64,000 bases of DNA from Rhodopirellula islandica (GTDB taxonomy: Bacteria > Planctomycetota > Planctomycetia > Pirellulales > Pirellulaceae): assembly GCF_001027925.1 (NCBI RefSeq), contig NZ_LECT01000031.1:1-64000 (forward strand), in the 5' to 3' direction. This document shows, one piece after another, positions 42,901-52,246 of this stretch. Position 1 is the first letter of the stretch. Each line of letters begins with the position of its first letter. Position numbers and translations under genes: made by a program. Under the pieces are notes generated by a model, which was given only the letters and a program-made list of their open reading frames with translations, did no database searches and was not told the origin of the DNA.

Positions 42901-44757
42901 AGGTTTGCCGACGTTGGAATGGGTGAAGACCCCATGGCAACCGTACAGCCACCCATCCATTCCCCAAGTGAAACTGTTGAGGGTTTCGTGCGTGTCCTGG
43001 TATCCCCATCCATCCAGCAACACGGTTGGTTCCGCGTCTGGCACGTCGTCGCGATCCGCATCGGGATAGAACAACAGCTCAGGAGCCGCACCGATCCAAA
43101 CGCCTCCGAAACCGACTTCGATCCCGCTGGCGAGGTTCACACCTTCGGCAAACACTTTGTGGGTTTCGAATGATCCGTCGCCATTGGAATCCTCGAGGAT
43201 CAGGATACGGTCTTTGCCTTCGCCTTCAGGAGCCTTCGTGGGATACGTGTTGCCTTCGATCATCCAGATCCGGCCACGATCATCGAAGCACATCGCGATG
43301 GGTTGGACCAATTCCGGTTCGCTGGCAACAACATCAACCTCGAATCCGTCGGGCAGGTTCATGTGCTGGGCCGACTCTTCAGGACTCAAACCAATTGCAT
43401 ATTCTGTTTGCGGCAGCTTCGGGGTTCGCCAACGTTCCGCGACGTGGGGCCGTTTGTTTTGGGGGACGTCGCTGAGGTCGGTTTGGAAATGGACGCTCAG
43501 GCCCTTTTTGTTTCCTGCCAAAACGTCCACGCGGCCGTCGCCGTTGATGTCAGTGACGATGACTTCGACGCCCACGCCGGCGGTTTCGTGAATGACGTGG
43601 GGAATGAATTCGATGCCGCCAGATTGGTCGCTCTCCACGTTGCGAAACCAAACGACCAAGGGAGCTTGCAGGCCGCCAGGGTCTTTGCCGCCGTGGGCGA
43701 AGTAGCGTTTGCCGGTCACGATGTCACGCCGTCCGTCGCCATCGACGTCGATCGATTCCAGGGCATGCATTTGGGATGTGGCGTACCCGTGTGGATTGTG
43801 CATCGACGATTCGCCGCTGATTTCGTGGGCGACAAACTGCCCGGCGACGGTTTGTTCAAACCACGCCAGTCCGTACCCGTGCGCATTCTTGGACGTGACC
43901 AAGTCGGAATCACCGTCGCCATCGAAATCGTGCACATGAATTTGAGCACCTCCCCCACCGTACGGTTGGGCAATCCAAGTTTGTCGCTGCCACAAGTTGG
44001 TTTCCGTTGCCGAGTCTTCGGTGTCCGGGTGTTTCCACCAGTGCTGGCGGTCGATGATGTCCTGCTGCCCGTCACCATCGATGTCGCCGACGCCCAGCCC
44101 ATGCCCGAACGGTTCGATTGCCGTGCCGGGTTCCGAGATTGGGACCCATTTCCAAGGCTGAGTCGGGTCGTCCAAGGAGTCCGCCGTGTAATAGCCATAG
44201 GCTCGATCACGGGCGCACACGAGTTCCGGCAACCCACCAGGAATCAAATTCACCCAGGCGGGAGATTCGTTTGAGACCCGCGGGGCGATCGTGTGAGCAG
44301 CCCAGGTTGGCGCGTCGCCACGGGCGTCAAACTCACCTGGGTTGATGTACAGCGTTGCGTTGCGGCCAGGAAAACCGACCGAGATCACGTCGAGGCGGCC
44401 ATCCCGGTTGACGTCGCAAACGTGGGAGAAAAAGTGTTGGCTGTATCCCTTCACCGGAACCACGTTCGGTTCTGCGAGGGAATTTTGAACTTGATAGTCG
44501 GGGCCTTCGAACCACACCGGCCCGTACACCAGATCGTTCAAGCCGTCACCGTTCAGATCACCGACAGCAGAGCCTTCGGCGAAGAATTGGTCGGTGATCT
44601 GGTGCGATTCCCAGCCGACGTGAGTGTCTTCGAGCTTGGAAGGTGTTTCCTGTGCGACGACGGGACTGGCAAGCCATCCGAGCAGCAGTGCTGCCCAGCC
44701 CAATGAGGCTGTGCAGGACACTGAGGTGGGGCGAGTCATGAACGCGAACAGATTCAT
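39976..44757 (-). CDS. Giant exported PVC dehydrogenase/FG-GAP/HEAT/cytochrome c fusion, 1593 aa
   Basis: A multidomain exported protein. After a signal peptide (LGWAALLLGWLASPVVAQE), residues about 45-430 form FG-GAP/VCBS repeats with DxDGDG calcium loops (GDLNGDGLNDLVYG, VGDIDGDGQQDIID, VHDFDGDGDSDLVT). Residues about 455-860 are the PVC membrane-bound dehydrogenase-type propeller (GFEVDVVASEPELVQPIAMC). HEAT-like helices follow at about 880-1300. A heme site CGKCH is at 1325-1329 in a cytochrome c domain, and the C-terminal 150 residues look like a carbohydrate-binding sandwich. This order is recurrent in planctomycetes; the substrate is unknown. Confidence 0.9.
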   Translation of the reverse strand: MNLFAFMTRPTSVSCTASLGWAALLLGWLASPVVAQETPSKLEDTHVGWESHQITDQFFAEGSAVGDLNGDGLNDLVYGPVWFEGPDYQVQNSLAEPNVVPVKGYSQHFFSHVCDVNRDGRLDVISVGFPGRNATLYINPGEFDARGDAPTWAAHTIAPRVSNESPAWVNLIPGGLPELVCARDRAYGYYTADSLDDPTQPWKWVPISEPGTAIEPFGHGLGVGDIDGDGQQDIIDRQHWWKHPDTEDSATETNLWQRQTWIAQPYGGGGAQIHVHDFDGDGDSDLVTSKNAHGYGLAWFEQTVAGQFVAHEISGESSMHNPHGYATSQMHALESIDVDGDGRRDIVTGKRYFAHGGKDPGGLQAPLVVWFRNVESDQSGGIEFIPHVIHETAGVGVEVIVTDINGDGRVDVLAGNKKGLSVHFQTDLSDVPQNKRPHVAERWRTPKLPQTEYAIGLSPEESAQHMNLPDGFEVDVVASEPELVQPIAMCFDDRGRIWMIEGNTYPTKAPEGEGKDRILILEDSNGDGSFETHKVFAEGVNLASGIEVGFGGVWIGAAPELLFYPDADRDDVPDAEPTVLLDGWGYQDTHETLNSFTWGMDGWLYGCHGVFTHSNVGKPGTAKEDRVPLNAGVWRYHPVRHEFEVYAHGTSNPWGVDFNEDGDWFVSACVIPHLFHLSHGGRYFRQAGQHFNPHTYDDIKTIADHLHYGDGTFQSANSANRVDRELVRRTVATTSMVGGGHAHAGLTIYQADEFPAHYRGELFFHNLHGHRIVREHLEPEGSGYIGRHRPDFMMSHDHEQIGVGIMQGPDGALYTSDWHDDQTCHHRDHEIWDRTNGRLFRIRYGDLQPYRFDLSTQSLDQLVENLQHPNAYFVRQSQRILQERAAAGTLDRAQLASKLTALLRAELPRRHRLQAVWTAWTSDLLPVNGSQSSNAVRVATDLTTLLDDNDPLIRGWAVQLIGEEQPTLSTDLLAKLQRMADSETSPVTRRHLASFLQRIPESQRLGIARGLLKHGIDQNDRNLPWLIWYGIEPVVDVDPAGVMSVVSNGNWNQLQRFVTRRTATTPEGRQALVKSIGNKIEGMAKEGSVNNQFDWMLEELLQSARSRGGVVMPNAWPHVSQLLRERASATSTRDFVGALAIQFGDASALPELRKILTDPSQAASARLDAMRLLTQAKDQELGEVMLELIDDREIGSQAVRGLASYDSPKIAPLLIQRFQGWSPQKQSDALATLTSRIDSAIQLIAAMEENVIPPTIVPAYAIQNVLSLPFTDDSARKRLEAAWGRIGSTSEQAKQMHEKYSGLLTPASLASADRAEGKKLYETNCGKCHRLFGEGEPIGPDLTGANRSDVNYWLENILQPNAVIGNAYQMTTFLLADGRVVSGLVRSRNEDAVTVQTPSEITVLSLDDVEIEKLSETSLMPEGQLEPMSPNQVRDLFGYLMSPGPAYSREWAIEAESLIRSADVKGGQIQDQNMKPFNDQWSADNHLWWTGGQVGSTLTLNVPHQINGPAEIQMHLTGAIDYATLSLKVNEQSEKSFDGYSRDVKVMPAVTWERVELTPEKPVTIQIKITGKNEKAIARWMAGIDTVSIRPLH

Positions 44758-45064
44758 GTCAAAAAACCGGTGGGAGGTCGGGGAAGGCGGATTGTCAGGC
44801 GGGACCGCGGCTTCAAAGCGGCAATGGCAATGCGAAGTGGACTCGCGAAACCAGAAGTCAGGTTGGTGTTCCGATTGCGAAGTGAGACCGCCGCGGAGGC
44901 TTCGTATGGCCGATTCTTTGCCCGAAACCGTCAGGACCTGATCTCAACTTCTATGGTTCTTTGCCAGTATGACTGATTCTGTGCCGCTAGGGGGTAACGA
45001 CGCGTGATTCATCGCTGGTATTATCTTGCCAGTTTCCTACCTCCCGCCCGCCTCGTGACCGCGC
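44758..45064. other. Intergenic region between divergent genes
   Basis: This 307-bp gap carries the starts of two divergent transcripts. No clear promoter motif or repeat is seen. Confidence 0.45.
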
Positions 45065-46837
45065 ATGTCTGAATCGAACCCCACCTCCCACACCGAAGCC
45101 AACCCTCTGACCGGTGGCGATGCTGTGATCAGCGACAAAGTCCTCGCCGATCGTGCGATGCTGCAAAAAGCCCAAGCGGAAGGCAAAACGCTGGGCACCT
45201 ACATCAAGCTCTCGGGCCCCGGGTGGTTGCAATCTGCCATCACGCTCGGTGGTGGATCGCTCGCAGGGTCATTGTTCCTGGGAGTGATGGGTGGGACCAG
45301 CATGTTGTGGCTGCAACTCGTCGCAATCATCTTGGGCGTGGTGATGCTGTCGGCGATCAGTTACGTGACGCTTTCGACTGGTCGTCGACCGTTTGAAGCG
45401 ATCAACAACGAGATCAACCCGGCACTTGGTTGGGGATGGATCATCGCGACCGTGCTGGCGAACATGATCTTTTGCATGCCCCAGTTCAGTCTTTGCTACG
45501 ACGCGCTCGACAAGAATCTGTTGACGCTCGGTGGAGGCGAGGGGCTGGGCGATTCGCGTTCGGCTCGCTGGATCGTGACCATGGTTCTGTTCTTTGCCGC
45601 GGGTTTCATCGTGCTGCTGAACACCAAGCAGGGCCGGGCCGCGAAGATTTTTGACATCTTCCTGAAGACGTTGATCGGGATGGTCGTGATCTGCTTCTTC
45701 GGCGTCGCGATCTTGCTGTTGGCAAAGGGCCAACTCGATTTTGCCAGCATTTTCGCGGGTCTGGTTCCTGACCTGACTCAGTTTGTTCGCCCGGCTGGTG
45801 ACCTCCGTGAAACGGTCGCGAACCTTTCTCCCGAAGGCAGCTCGTTTTGGACGCATCGTCTGATGGGCACTCAGCGAAGCGTGATGATCTCAGCCATTGC
45901 GACCGCCGTCGGGATCAACATGACCTTCCTGTTGCCTTATTCCATGCTGGCGCGTGGTTGGGACAAGACCTTCCGTGGACTGGCTCGGTTTGACCTTTCG
46001 ACCGGCATGGCGATTCCCTTTGTCTTGGTGACCAGCTGCGTCGTGATCGCTTCGGCGTCGTCGTTTCACAATAAAATTGACGATCAATTGGCATCGACTG
46101 ACCTGCAGGTGATGCAGCAGTCGCCGCTGTACGAAAAGGTGAAGGGCGATTTGATCGCTCGCGTCGACGCGGGTCTGGGGGCGGAAGCAGCAGCGACGGC
46201 TGAAGTCGCCAAACTGCAAATGGTCGCGGAACTTCCGGAAGAAGAAAAGCGATTGGCTGCGGCCTTGGTCAAACGCAACGCCTTCGAGCTTTCCCAGACA
46301 CTCGCACCGTTGTTGGGGGACGAATCCGCCAAATTGATCTTCGGTTTGGGCGTTTTCGGAATGGGTTTCTCCACGATTATCATTCTGATGTTGATCAACG
46401 GCTACGCGATTCGCGAAATGTTTGGACGTCCGAACAGCCAAACGATTTTCATCATCGGCGTGTTGATCGCAGGTGCCTCGGGTGCGAGTTGGGTGGAGCT
46501 TTGGACGGACCCGGACAAGAAGTTCTGGCTCGCGATTCTGGCCAGCACCTTCGCGGTGATGTTGTTGCCGATCGCGTATTTCACGTTCTTCCTGATGATG
46601 AACAGCCGCGAGATTTTGGGTGATGATCGCCCCACCGGCGGGCATCGTTTGACTTGGAACGTGTTCATGGGATTGGCTGTGATCGGAGCGACCGCTGCGG
46701 CTGGCGTTGCCGTGTACGAAAAGTACATGGCGGAGGATCCCTTGTCCTTCCGGATTGTCGCTGCCATCTGGGTGGCGTACGCGATTGCGGTGGTGTTGGG
46801 ATTTGTGTTGAAAAAGAAGTCAACGCAAGCTGCTTGA
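45065..46837 (+). CDS. NRAMP-related membrane transporter lacking canonical metal motifs, 590 aa
   Basis: A polytopic transporter of the LeuT-fold NRAMP group with about 11-12 helices. The first helix has LSGPGWLQSAITLGGGSLAG: the GPG start is kept, but the DPGN metal motif of true NRAMPs is replaced by LGGGS. The helix 6 region (AVGINMTFLLPYSMLARGW) lacks the usual MPH. An insertion at about 345-410, partly helical and charged, lies between helices. The substrate may therefore not be Mn/Fe. It starts at ATG 45065, divergent from the giant fusion gene. Confidence 0.82.
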   Translation: MSESNPTSHTEANPLTGGDAVISDKVLADRAMLQKAQAEGKTLGTYIKLSGPGWLQSAITLGGGSLAGSLFLGVMGGTSMLWLQLVAIILGVVMLSAISYVTLSTGRRPFEAINNEINPALGWGWIIATVLANMIFCMPQFSLCYDALDKNLLTLGGGEGLGDSRSARWIVTMVLFFAAGFIVLLNTKQGRAAKIFDIFLKTLIGMVVICFFGVAILLLAKGQLDFASIFAGLVPDLTQFVRPAGDLRETVANLSPEGSSFWTHRLMGTQRSVMISAIATAVGINMTFLLPYSMLARGWDKTFRGLARFDLSTGMAIPFVLVTSCVVIASASSFHNKIDDQLASTDLQVMQQSPLYEKVKGDLIARVDAGLGAEAAATAEVAKLQMVAELPEEEKRLAAALVKRNAFELSQTLAPLLGDESAKLIFGLGVFGMGFSTIIILMLINGYAIREMFGRPNSQTIFIIGVLIAGASGASWVELWTDPDKKFWLAILASTFAVMLLPIAYFTFFLMMNSREILGDDRPTGGHRLTWNVFMGLAVIGATAAAGVAVYEKYMAEDPLSFRIVAAIWVAYAIAVVLGFVLKKKSTQAA

Positions 46838-46955
46838 TCGGAACGCGCACGTTCCATGATCACGTGATTTCTAGGCCGCGTCCGATGAACACAGCAGGTG
46901 TTCCCGAGGGCGCGGTCAGAGGTGCTTGCGTGATCCAGTGCCGATGAGTTGGCAG

Positions 46956-49652
46956 TTACAGAATCGCCAGTGGGTTGCGTTTGGCTTCGAGCGTTCCACG
47001 CGTCACACCGACGCGATTTTCGGCGGACAGTGATCGCCAAACCTCTTGTCCAGCGATCTCGCCGAGCAGCAATTGCCGGTACAGACGCAGGATCGATTCG
47101 GCTTCTTGCGCGTTTTCGCTGAGCAGTTCGACTCGGAACGATCCAACGCCACAGGCGACCATGTTGCTAACAATCTCGGCACCGCTCTGAGGCGTCGCAT
47201 TGAACAGCGTGTTCCGGCACGCAATGTCGGCTTGGAGGACGTGCAGTTTGCCGACGCGGTCACGCAGTTCAACCACGTGCCGATCACAGGGACGCCCACA
47301 GTTGGTCTTGTTTGTTCCTGGCGACAGCACGCTGCAGAACACACAGTGCTCCATGTGGAACATCGGCATGTGTTGGTGCAGCACCAATTCCAACCAATCC
47401 GCAGGCATCGAACTGACCAATTGATCGAGTTGGTCGGCGTTCAAATCGTAAGAGGCTGTGACTCGCTGGACGCCTTGGTCGATCAGCCATTCTGCTGAGC
47501 GATGGTTGGCAACGTTGAGTGAAAAGTCAGCGATGGTTGGCAGGCCTGCCTCGACGCCCAATCGAACCGCGGCCAAGTTTCGAGCCAGCAACCCTGCCGG
47601 GCCCTGTTTGACCACTTGCTTGAGAAGTCCCATTTCGCCGGGCTTTTGGATCCGAAGCGACGCGATCCAAATCGACGCGTTGTGTTCGGCTCCCAGAGCA
47701 ATGGCAGCTTTGTGCTCGCGTGGATCGTGGAAGTCAGCGTAGATCCGTTCTGCGGACGCTGCGATCGCGCCTCGGACTTGATCCAGTGTTCGGCAGAGCA
47801 CCGACAACTGCGGCGGTGCCTGAGGAACAGTTGGCTGGTCGTCTGAAACGGGCGTTTCGTTCTTGATTGGAGTCACCAGTGCGCGTCCGGCCGACAAGCG
47901 AACGGTCCGGCGAGGTGCTGCGTGAAATTGATCTTCAAGCTTTTCAACCAATTCTCGGCGGAGCTGGTTGAGAACGCCGAGTGGCACCATGGGGCCACCG
48001 CTCAGATCGCTGGTCAGACGTGCCAGGTGAAAGGGCGTACCGCCAAGCCGGCCCAGTTTGTCTGCCAAGACTTCCTCGGTGATCGCATGTTTGTTCGCGA
48101 CGGCCAGGTCGTCTTCGCCGACGATGTTTTCGGTCGTGGCGTGTTCGCCGCTGCCCAGGGTCGCGGTGACTTCGACCGGGCGACCCACATGGGCCACGAC
48201 ATGCAGATGGATCGGACGTGTGCGCCGTGGCTTGCCACCAAACGTGGCTGCCAATCGCTTGTTCAGTTGAGGGTCATCGTTTTTGAAGACCGTCGCCCCA
48301 ATCTCGATGCGTGAAAAGTCGAGTTCGCCTCGTCCGAATCCAATCCAAACGGTTTGATTGGCTTGGACCTTGGAGAGTTTGTCGGTGCCTGCTTGCGATT
48401 CGGATTGTTTCCGCTGGCGGGCTTGTTCCCACGGACTTTGTGCGGATTTCGGGGCATTCTGTGAGTCGTCTGGTCGGCGCGGATCGGACTTCGATTCATC
48501 GTCCAAACGCAGTGAATAGATTCGCCCGCCTTGGTGATTGTCGGCGAAGCCGCTGTCGAAGGCCTTCGTGCTGTTGGGATCCACGGCGGATTCCATCGCC
48601 AGTCCATCGCCCAGGGCGATTCCCGCTTGAATCTCCACCAAGATCGAATCTCGTCCAATGGCTAGGACTTCGCCCAGCACAATGCCTTGTTTGGCCGAGC
48701 GGATTCCGGGGACCAAGCGTTTGTGATCGTTGCCTTCGAGCCATCCGGGGGTGAAGCCGCGAGAGAACGACAGCTCCATTTCGTGTTGAGCGTCCTCGCC
48801 GAGGTTCACAACGCCTTCTGAGATGGCTTGATCGATCGCGCGACGGTAGTGGCCGGTGATGTTGGCGACGTATTCGGGGGTCTTCAGCCGGCCTTCAATT
48901 TTCAAACTGTTGACGCCCGCGTGGATCATGTCAGGGATTGCGGCGTAACCCGCCAAATCTTGAGGGCTGAGCAAGTAGCGAACGTCGCCCAGTTCCTGAT
49001 CGATCCCATCGCAAACCAAGTCGTACGGCAATCGACAGGCCTGCGCGCACTGGCCGCGGTTGGCGCTGCGTCCGCCAAGCGATTCGCTGGTCAAGCACTG
49101 GCCGCTGTAGGCGACACAAAGTGCCCCATGAATGAAGGCCTCGATCGGCATGTCGGTCTTCGACCGAATCTGCTTGATTTCGCCGATCGACAATTCGCGA
49201 GCGACGACGACACGGGACAGATCCAGTGATCGGGCGGCTTCGATGGTTTCTGAGCTGGTCAGGCTCATTTGCGTGGAAGCGTGAATCTCCAGTTCAGGAC
49301 AGACGGCGCGGACAATTCTCGCGACACCGAAGTCTTGCACGAGGACCGCATCGACCCCGGCACTGGCGATCGCGTCGACCACTTCGACCAAATCGTTCAG
49401 TTCGTCGGGAAAAACCAACGTGTTGAGCGTCACATAACCGCGAACACCGCGGAGATGCAGCTGGCCCATCAACGAGGAAAGGTCGTTGACACCAAAATTG
49501 GCCGCACGGTGCCGGGCGTTGAAACCGCGATCGAGACCGAAGTAGACGGCGTCGGCTCCGTTTTCGATGGCGGCGTGGACACAGTCCCAATTGCCGGCGG
49601 GGGCGAGCAATTCAGGAGCGGAGACGTTGGATGACAAAGGGGAATCGAGCAT
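46956..49652 (-). CDS. Peptidase U32 family protein with DUF3656-like region (RlhA-like), 898 aa
   Basis: U32 proteins include RlhA and TrhP, which hydroxylate 23S rRNA or tRNA pyrimidines. PELLAPAGNWDCVHAAIENG opens the TIM-barrel-like domain. The U32 signature IEAFIHGALCVAYSGQCLTS is present at about 178-197, then NRGQCAQACRLPYDL with cysteines for an iron-sulphur site. The long C-terminal half (DUF3656-like and a second U32-like part with HCVFCSVLSPGTNKTNCGRP) adds four more cysteines. The ATG at 49652 is used; a GTG eight codons upstream exists. Which RNA base it modifies cannot be told. Confidence 0.87.
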   Translation of the reverse strand: MLDSPLSSNVSAPELLAPAGNWDCVHAAIENGADAVYFGLDRGFNARHRAANFGVNDLSSLMGQLHLRGVRGYVTLNTLVFPDELNDLVEVVDAIASAGVDAVLVQDFGVARIVRAVCPELEIHASTQMSLTSSETIEAARSLDLSRVVVARELSIGEIKQIRSKTDMPIEAFIHGALCVAYSGQCLTSESLGGRSANRGQCAQACRLPYDLVCDGIDQELGDVRYLLSPQDLAGYAAIPDMIHAGVNSLKIEGRLKTPEYVANITGHYRRAIDQAISEGVVNLGEDAQHEMELSFSRGFTPGWLEGNDHKRLVPGIRSAKQGIVLGEVLAIGRDSILVEIQAGIALGDGLAMESAVDPNSTKAFDSGFADNHQGGRIYSLRLDDESKSDPRRPDDSQNAPKSAQSPWEQARQRKQSESQAGTDKLSKVQANQTVWIGFGRGELDFSRIEIGATVFKNDDPQLNKRLAATFGGKPRRTRPIHLHVVAHVGRPVEVTATLGSGEHATTENIVGEDDLAVANKHAITEEVLADKLGRLGGTPFHLARLTSDLSGGPMVPLGVLNQLRRELVEKLEDQFHAAPRRTVRLSAGRALVTPIKNETPVSDDQPTVPQAPPQLSVLCRTLDQVRGAIAASAERIYADFHDPREHKAAIALGAEHNASIWIASLRIQKPGEMGLLKQVVKQGPAGLLARNLAAVRLGVEAGLPTIADFSLNVANHRSAEWLIDQGVQRVTASYDLNADQLDQLVSSMPADWLELVLHQHMPMFHMEHCVFCSVLSPGTNKTNCGRPCDRHVVELRDRVGKLHVLQADIACRNTLFNATPQSGAEIVSNMVACGVGSFRVELLSENAQEAESILRLYRQLLLGEIAGQEVWRSLSAENRVGVTRGTLEAKRNPLAIL

Positions 49653-49889
49653 TTGTGAGATTGTAACCGACGACACCCTGTTTCAGAACGGAAACATGGA
49701 AGCCCGCCAAGTTGGCGTGGGCTGGGCATTCAAAGCGGAGGGAACCACGACCATCACGTCGGCCCGAGGGCGGGCTGCACTCGCAAACTCGTTCTTGAGC
49801 CGAGCGTTCTTGGGACGCGTTTGGGTCGAGCAGAGGATGGCAGTTTGGGGAAGCAGCGGCCGTTTGAAGATGCTCCCGGGGGAATAGAA

Positions 49890-49919
49890 AAAGCCCCGGT
49901 CGCGGGAGACCGGGGCTTT
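49890..49919 (-). terminator. Intrinsic terminator of the small gene at 49995
   Basis: The 12-bp perfect stem AAAGCCCCGGTC/GACCGGGGCTTT has a 6-base loop. On the minus strand it is followed by a T-rich tail (CTTTTTCTATTCC). It lies about 75 bases past the stop of the 74-aa gene. Confidence 0.88.
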
Positions 49920-49994
49920 CTGGGTCGTTCGTTGTGGGATTCGATGGGTGCGTTCTGCCTCCAAAGTGGGAGGCGGGCACTTCGATCGATCGAA

Positions 49995-50219
49995 CTATTC
50001 GCGAGGGCGGATGGCGCCTGTCAAACCGCTGTAGTCAACGCGGTCGGTCGTGTGCCAAAGGGGTTGCCCCAGTTCGACACGACGACGAAGCACTTCGATT
50101 TTCTCTTGACTGCCAGCAGGTGCATCCGTCGAGGAGAACATTTCGTCTTCGTTGGGCACGAAGTCTTCATCGTGGCCGTAACGCAAGATTGCTTCGAAAA
50201 CGTTTTTGCAATGAGTCAT
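49995..50219 (-). CDS. Conserved planctomycete hypothetical protein, 74 aa
   Basis: No function is known. The C-terminal stretch IEVLRRRVELGQPLWH followed by RVDYSGL and IRPRE recurs in small planctomycete proteins, and a strong terminator follows the gene. The ATG at 50219 (MTHCKNVFEAILRYGH) is preferred over a longer frame because it removes an atypical N-terminus. The protein is small, charged and soluble. Confidence 0.75.
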   Translation of the reverse strand: MTHCKNVFEAILRYGHDEDFVPNEDEMFSSTDAPAGSQEKIEVLRRRVELGQPLWHTTDRVDYSGLTGAIRPRE

Positions 50220-50693
50220 ACTATTCCGATTTTTCTTCCAAGGGTCGGGAGCGATCCGAGCGTCCACGACACAGCTTTCAAACATTCGCCTTCAACCAAG
50301 TCCATTCGTCGAAAGCATTTCACACGGAGGGATTATTCGTGTTTGTGGGCGTTGGTCAAGAAAATTCTGGAGGGGCCTTGCTCTTCCCTGCCATTCCGGC
50401 GTCACCCACAACGGTCACTCACGATCATGTCAAACACGGTGAGTTTGCCGATCAAGAATCCATTGACTTGCAGTTGAAGGATTCTGAAAGCCGTCAAGGG
50501 GGAGATGCCCAACCTAGTTTCTCGGTGAAGGTCGTCAGGAGGCTCTTGACAGGGTTGTCAGGCAACGGCCTTCTCCGTCAGAATTTTGGGACTGGGAGCC
50601 CTTCGACGCAGGAACCGTATAAACGTCACCACTCGATCGGGCTAGAAAAAAACTTCTGAAAAATTTCTCCTCGAACCCTCGGTACCTTCCTAA
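50220..50693. other. Intergenic region, no gene seen
   Basis: These 474 bp between divergent small genes contain frames without protein character. The region just before 50694 is A-rich (GAAAAAAACTTCTGAAAAATT), a plausible promoter-leader stretch for the YjbQ gene. Confidence 0.45.
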
Positions 50694-51128
50694 ATGTCGT
50701 ACTGGATCCAACGGGAATTGACATTGCCGGCCGCGCGACGCGGGTTTCACTTGGTCACTCGCCGCATTGTGGAAGCAATTCCGGAGCTGGGGGAAATCGA
50801 GGTGGGGCTGCTGCACGTGTTCATTCAGCACACCAGCGCTTCGCTGACGATCAATGAAAATGCGGATCCAGACGTTCGAGTCGACTTTGAAACTGCGATG
50901 AATCACGCGGTGCCTGAATCGCTGCCGTACGTTCACACCCTGGAAGGGCCCGATGACATGCCCGCGCACGTGAAAGCCTCGATGATGGGTAGCAGCGTCA
51001 GCGTCCCCCTCAAAAATGGGCGGCTGAATGTCGGAACTTGGCAGGGCATCTATCTGTGCGAACACCGCGACCAAGCTTCCTCGCGTCATCTCGTCCTGAC
51101 ATTGCAAGGGAAGCGGGCGGGCACCTGA
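50694..51128 (+). CDS. YjbQ/UPF0047 family protein, 144 aa
   Basis: UPF0047/YjbQ proteins have weak thiamin-phosphate synthase activity; the physiological role is unsettled. HVFIQHTSASLTINENADPD carries the family His/Ser/Glu/Asn site. The second conserved block, LKNGRLNVGTWQGIYLCEHR, includes GTWQ and the conserved E/H. Length is normal. The start is ATG 50694. Confidence 0.93.
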   Translation: MSYWIQRELTLPAARRGFHLVTRRIVEAIPELGEIEVGLLHVFIQHTSASLTINENADPDVRVDFETAMNHAVPESLPYVHTLEGPDDMPAHVKASMMGSSVSVPLKNGRLNVGTWQGIYLCEHRDQASSRHLVLTLQGKRAGT

Positions 51129-51207
51129 GTCCGGGCTTCCTGGGACGTCGGTGTTGGATCGCCGCGATTGCCTTGCGGGTTTGACAGCGACGATTGACTG
51201 GGACGAA

Positions 51208-51594
51208 TCAGTGAGATTCCGTCGCGAATCGTTGCAATTCTTCCAGGGAAGCGAATTCCAGGGCGGAAATGTGTGTCGCCTCCAGGTGGACCTTGGGGGC
51301 CATGCCAGCGTCGAAGGCTTCTTTCCAGCGAGCGGCGCACAGGCACCAGCGATCGCCGGGCTGCAGGCCAGGGAACTCATACACCGGTATCGGAGTGCTG
51401 AGGTCATTCCCCCGCGAGCGACTGAATTGGAGGAAGTCAGCGGTCATCTCCGCACAAACCACGTGCAGTCCGACGTCTTGGCCACCCGTGTTGCAGCATC
51501 CGTCTCGATAAAATCCGGTCATCGGATCCGTGTTGCAGGTTTGCAATTCGGTCCCCAAGACATTTTTCGCGCCGGAAGGGTTGGGTGAAGCCAT
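51208..51594 (-). CDS. DUF2237 family protein, 128 aa
   Basis: A small cytoplasmic protein of unknown role. Family features include NVLGTELQTCNTDPMTGFYR, DGCCNTGGQDVGLHVVCAEM and GDRWCLCAARWKEAFDAG, with several conserved cysteines that could bind metal or be redox active. Length is normal and the start is ATG 51594. It is convergent with yjbQ. Confidence 0.9.
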   Translation of the reverse strand: MASPNPSGAKNVLGTELQTCNTDPMTGFYRDGCCNTGGQDVGLHVVCAEMTADFLQFSRSRGNDLSTPIPVYEFPGLQPGDRWCLCAARWKEAFDAGMAPKVHLEATHISALEFASLEELQRFATESH

Positions 51595-52246
51595 GTCGCG
51601 GGTCCGTCGTTAGTGAGTGGGAACGAGAGCGTCCGGAACGACAGCCAAGTGTTGCGTCCTGACGCAATCGTGCCCCTGATTCAGCAATCAAGCAAGGGTC
51701 GGTCGACCCGATTCAGTCTACAAACACGCGGGCAACCTGGTTGAACTCCCCGTTTTCCCAGTCGCAGCCAATTTGAGAGACTTTAGCGGTTGGGGGATTT
51801 GATCAGAGGCAGAGGGTCGGTTCAGACAAGGTGGTCCGGATTGGCAAGGGGTTCCGATTGAAACGCTCCTAACAGTCGATCCCATTCTTCGCAGATTCCG
51901 GAACGAGTTGGCCACCATTTGAGGGATTGATACGTGGAAAGGAGTCCACCTCGGTCGATTCGACTTGCGGAAGGAAAGCCAAACCGAGGGATCGGTCTGG
52001 TCAACCAACTTCTCTCAATTCAGGTCCACCGTATTGAACATTCGGCTGGGGTGTTGGGCGGCATTGTTCGTCCCACTGATTGAGATCGACATGACATTCC
52101 GTAACTGCCTCCCAGCTACTTGGGCCGGCCGCTACTGGTCCTACTTGACTGTCATTTCGATCTTGGTCGGTCGCCTCTGTGGATGACTCGATTTCGGCTA
52201 GGGCAGTTGCAATGAAGCACATTAGCGCACGCAGAAGGAGTCAGCG
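51595..52246. other. Long upstream region of the BBP7 gene
   Basis: These 652 bp have no supportable gene. The BBP7 gene is preceded by CGCAGAAGGAGTCAGCGATG, a good ribosome binding site (AAGGAG). The length suggests a leader or distal promoter, but no specific element was identified. Confidence 0.5.
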
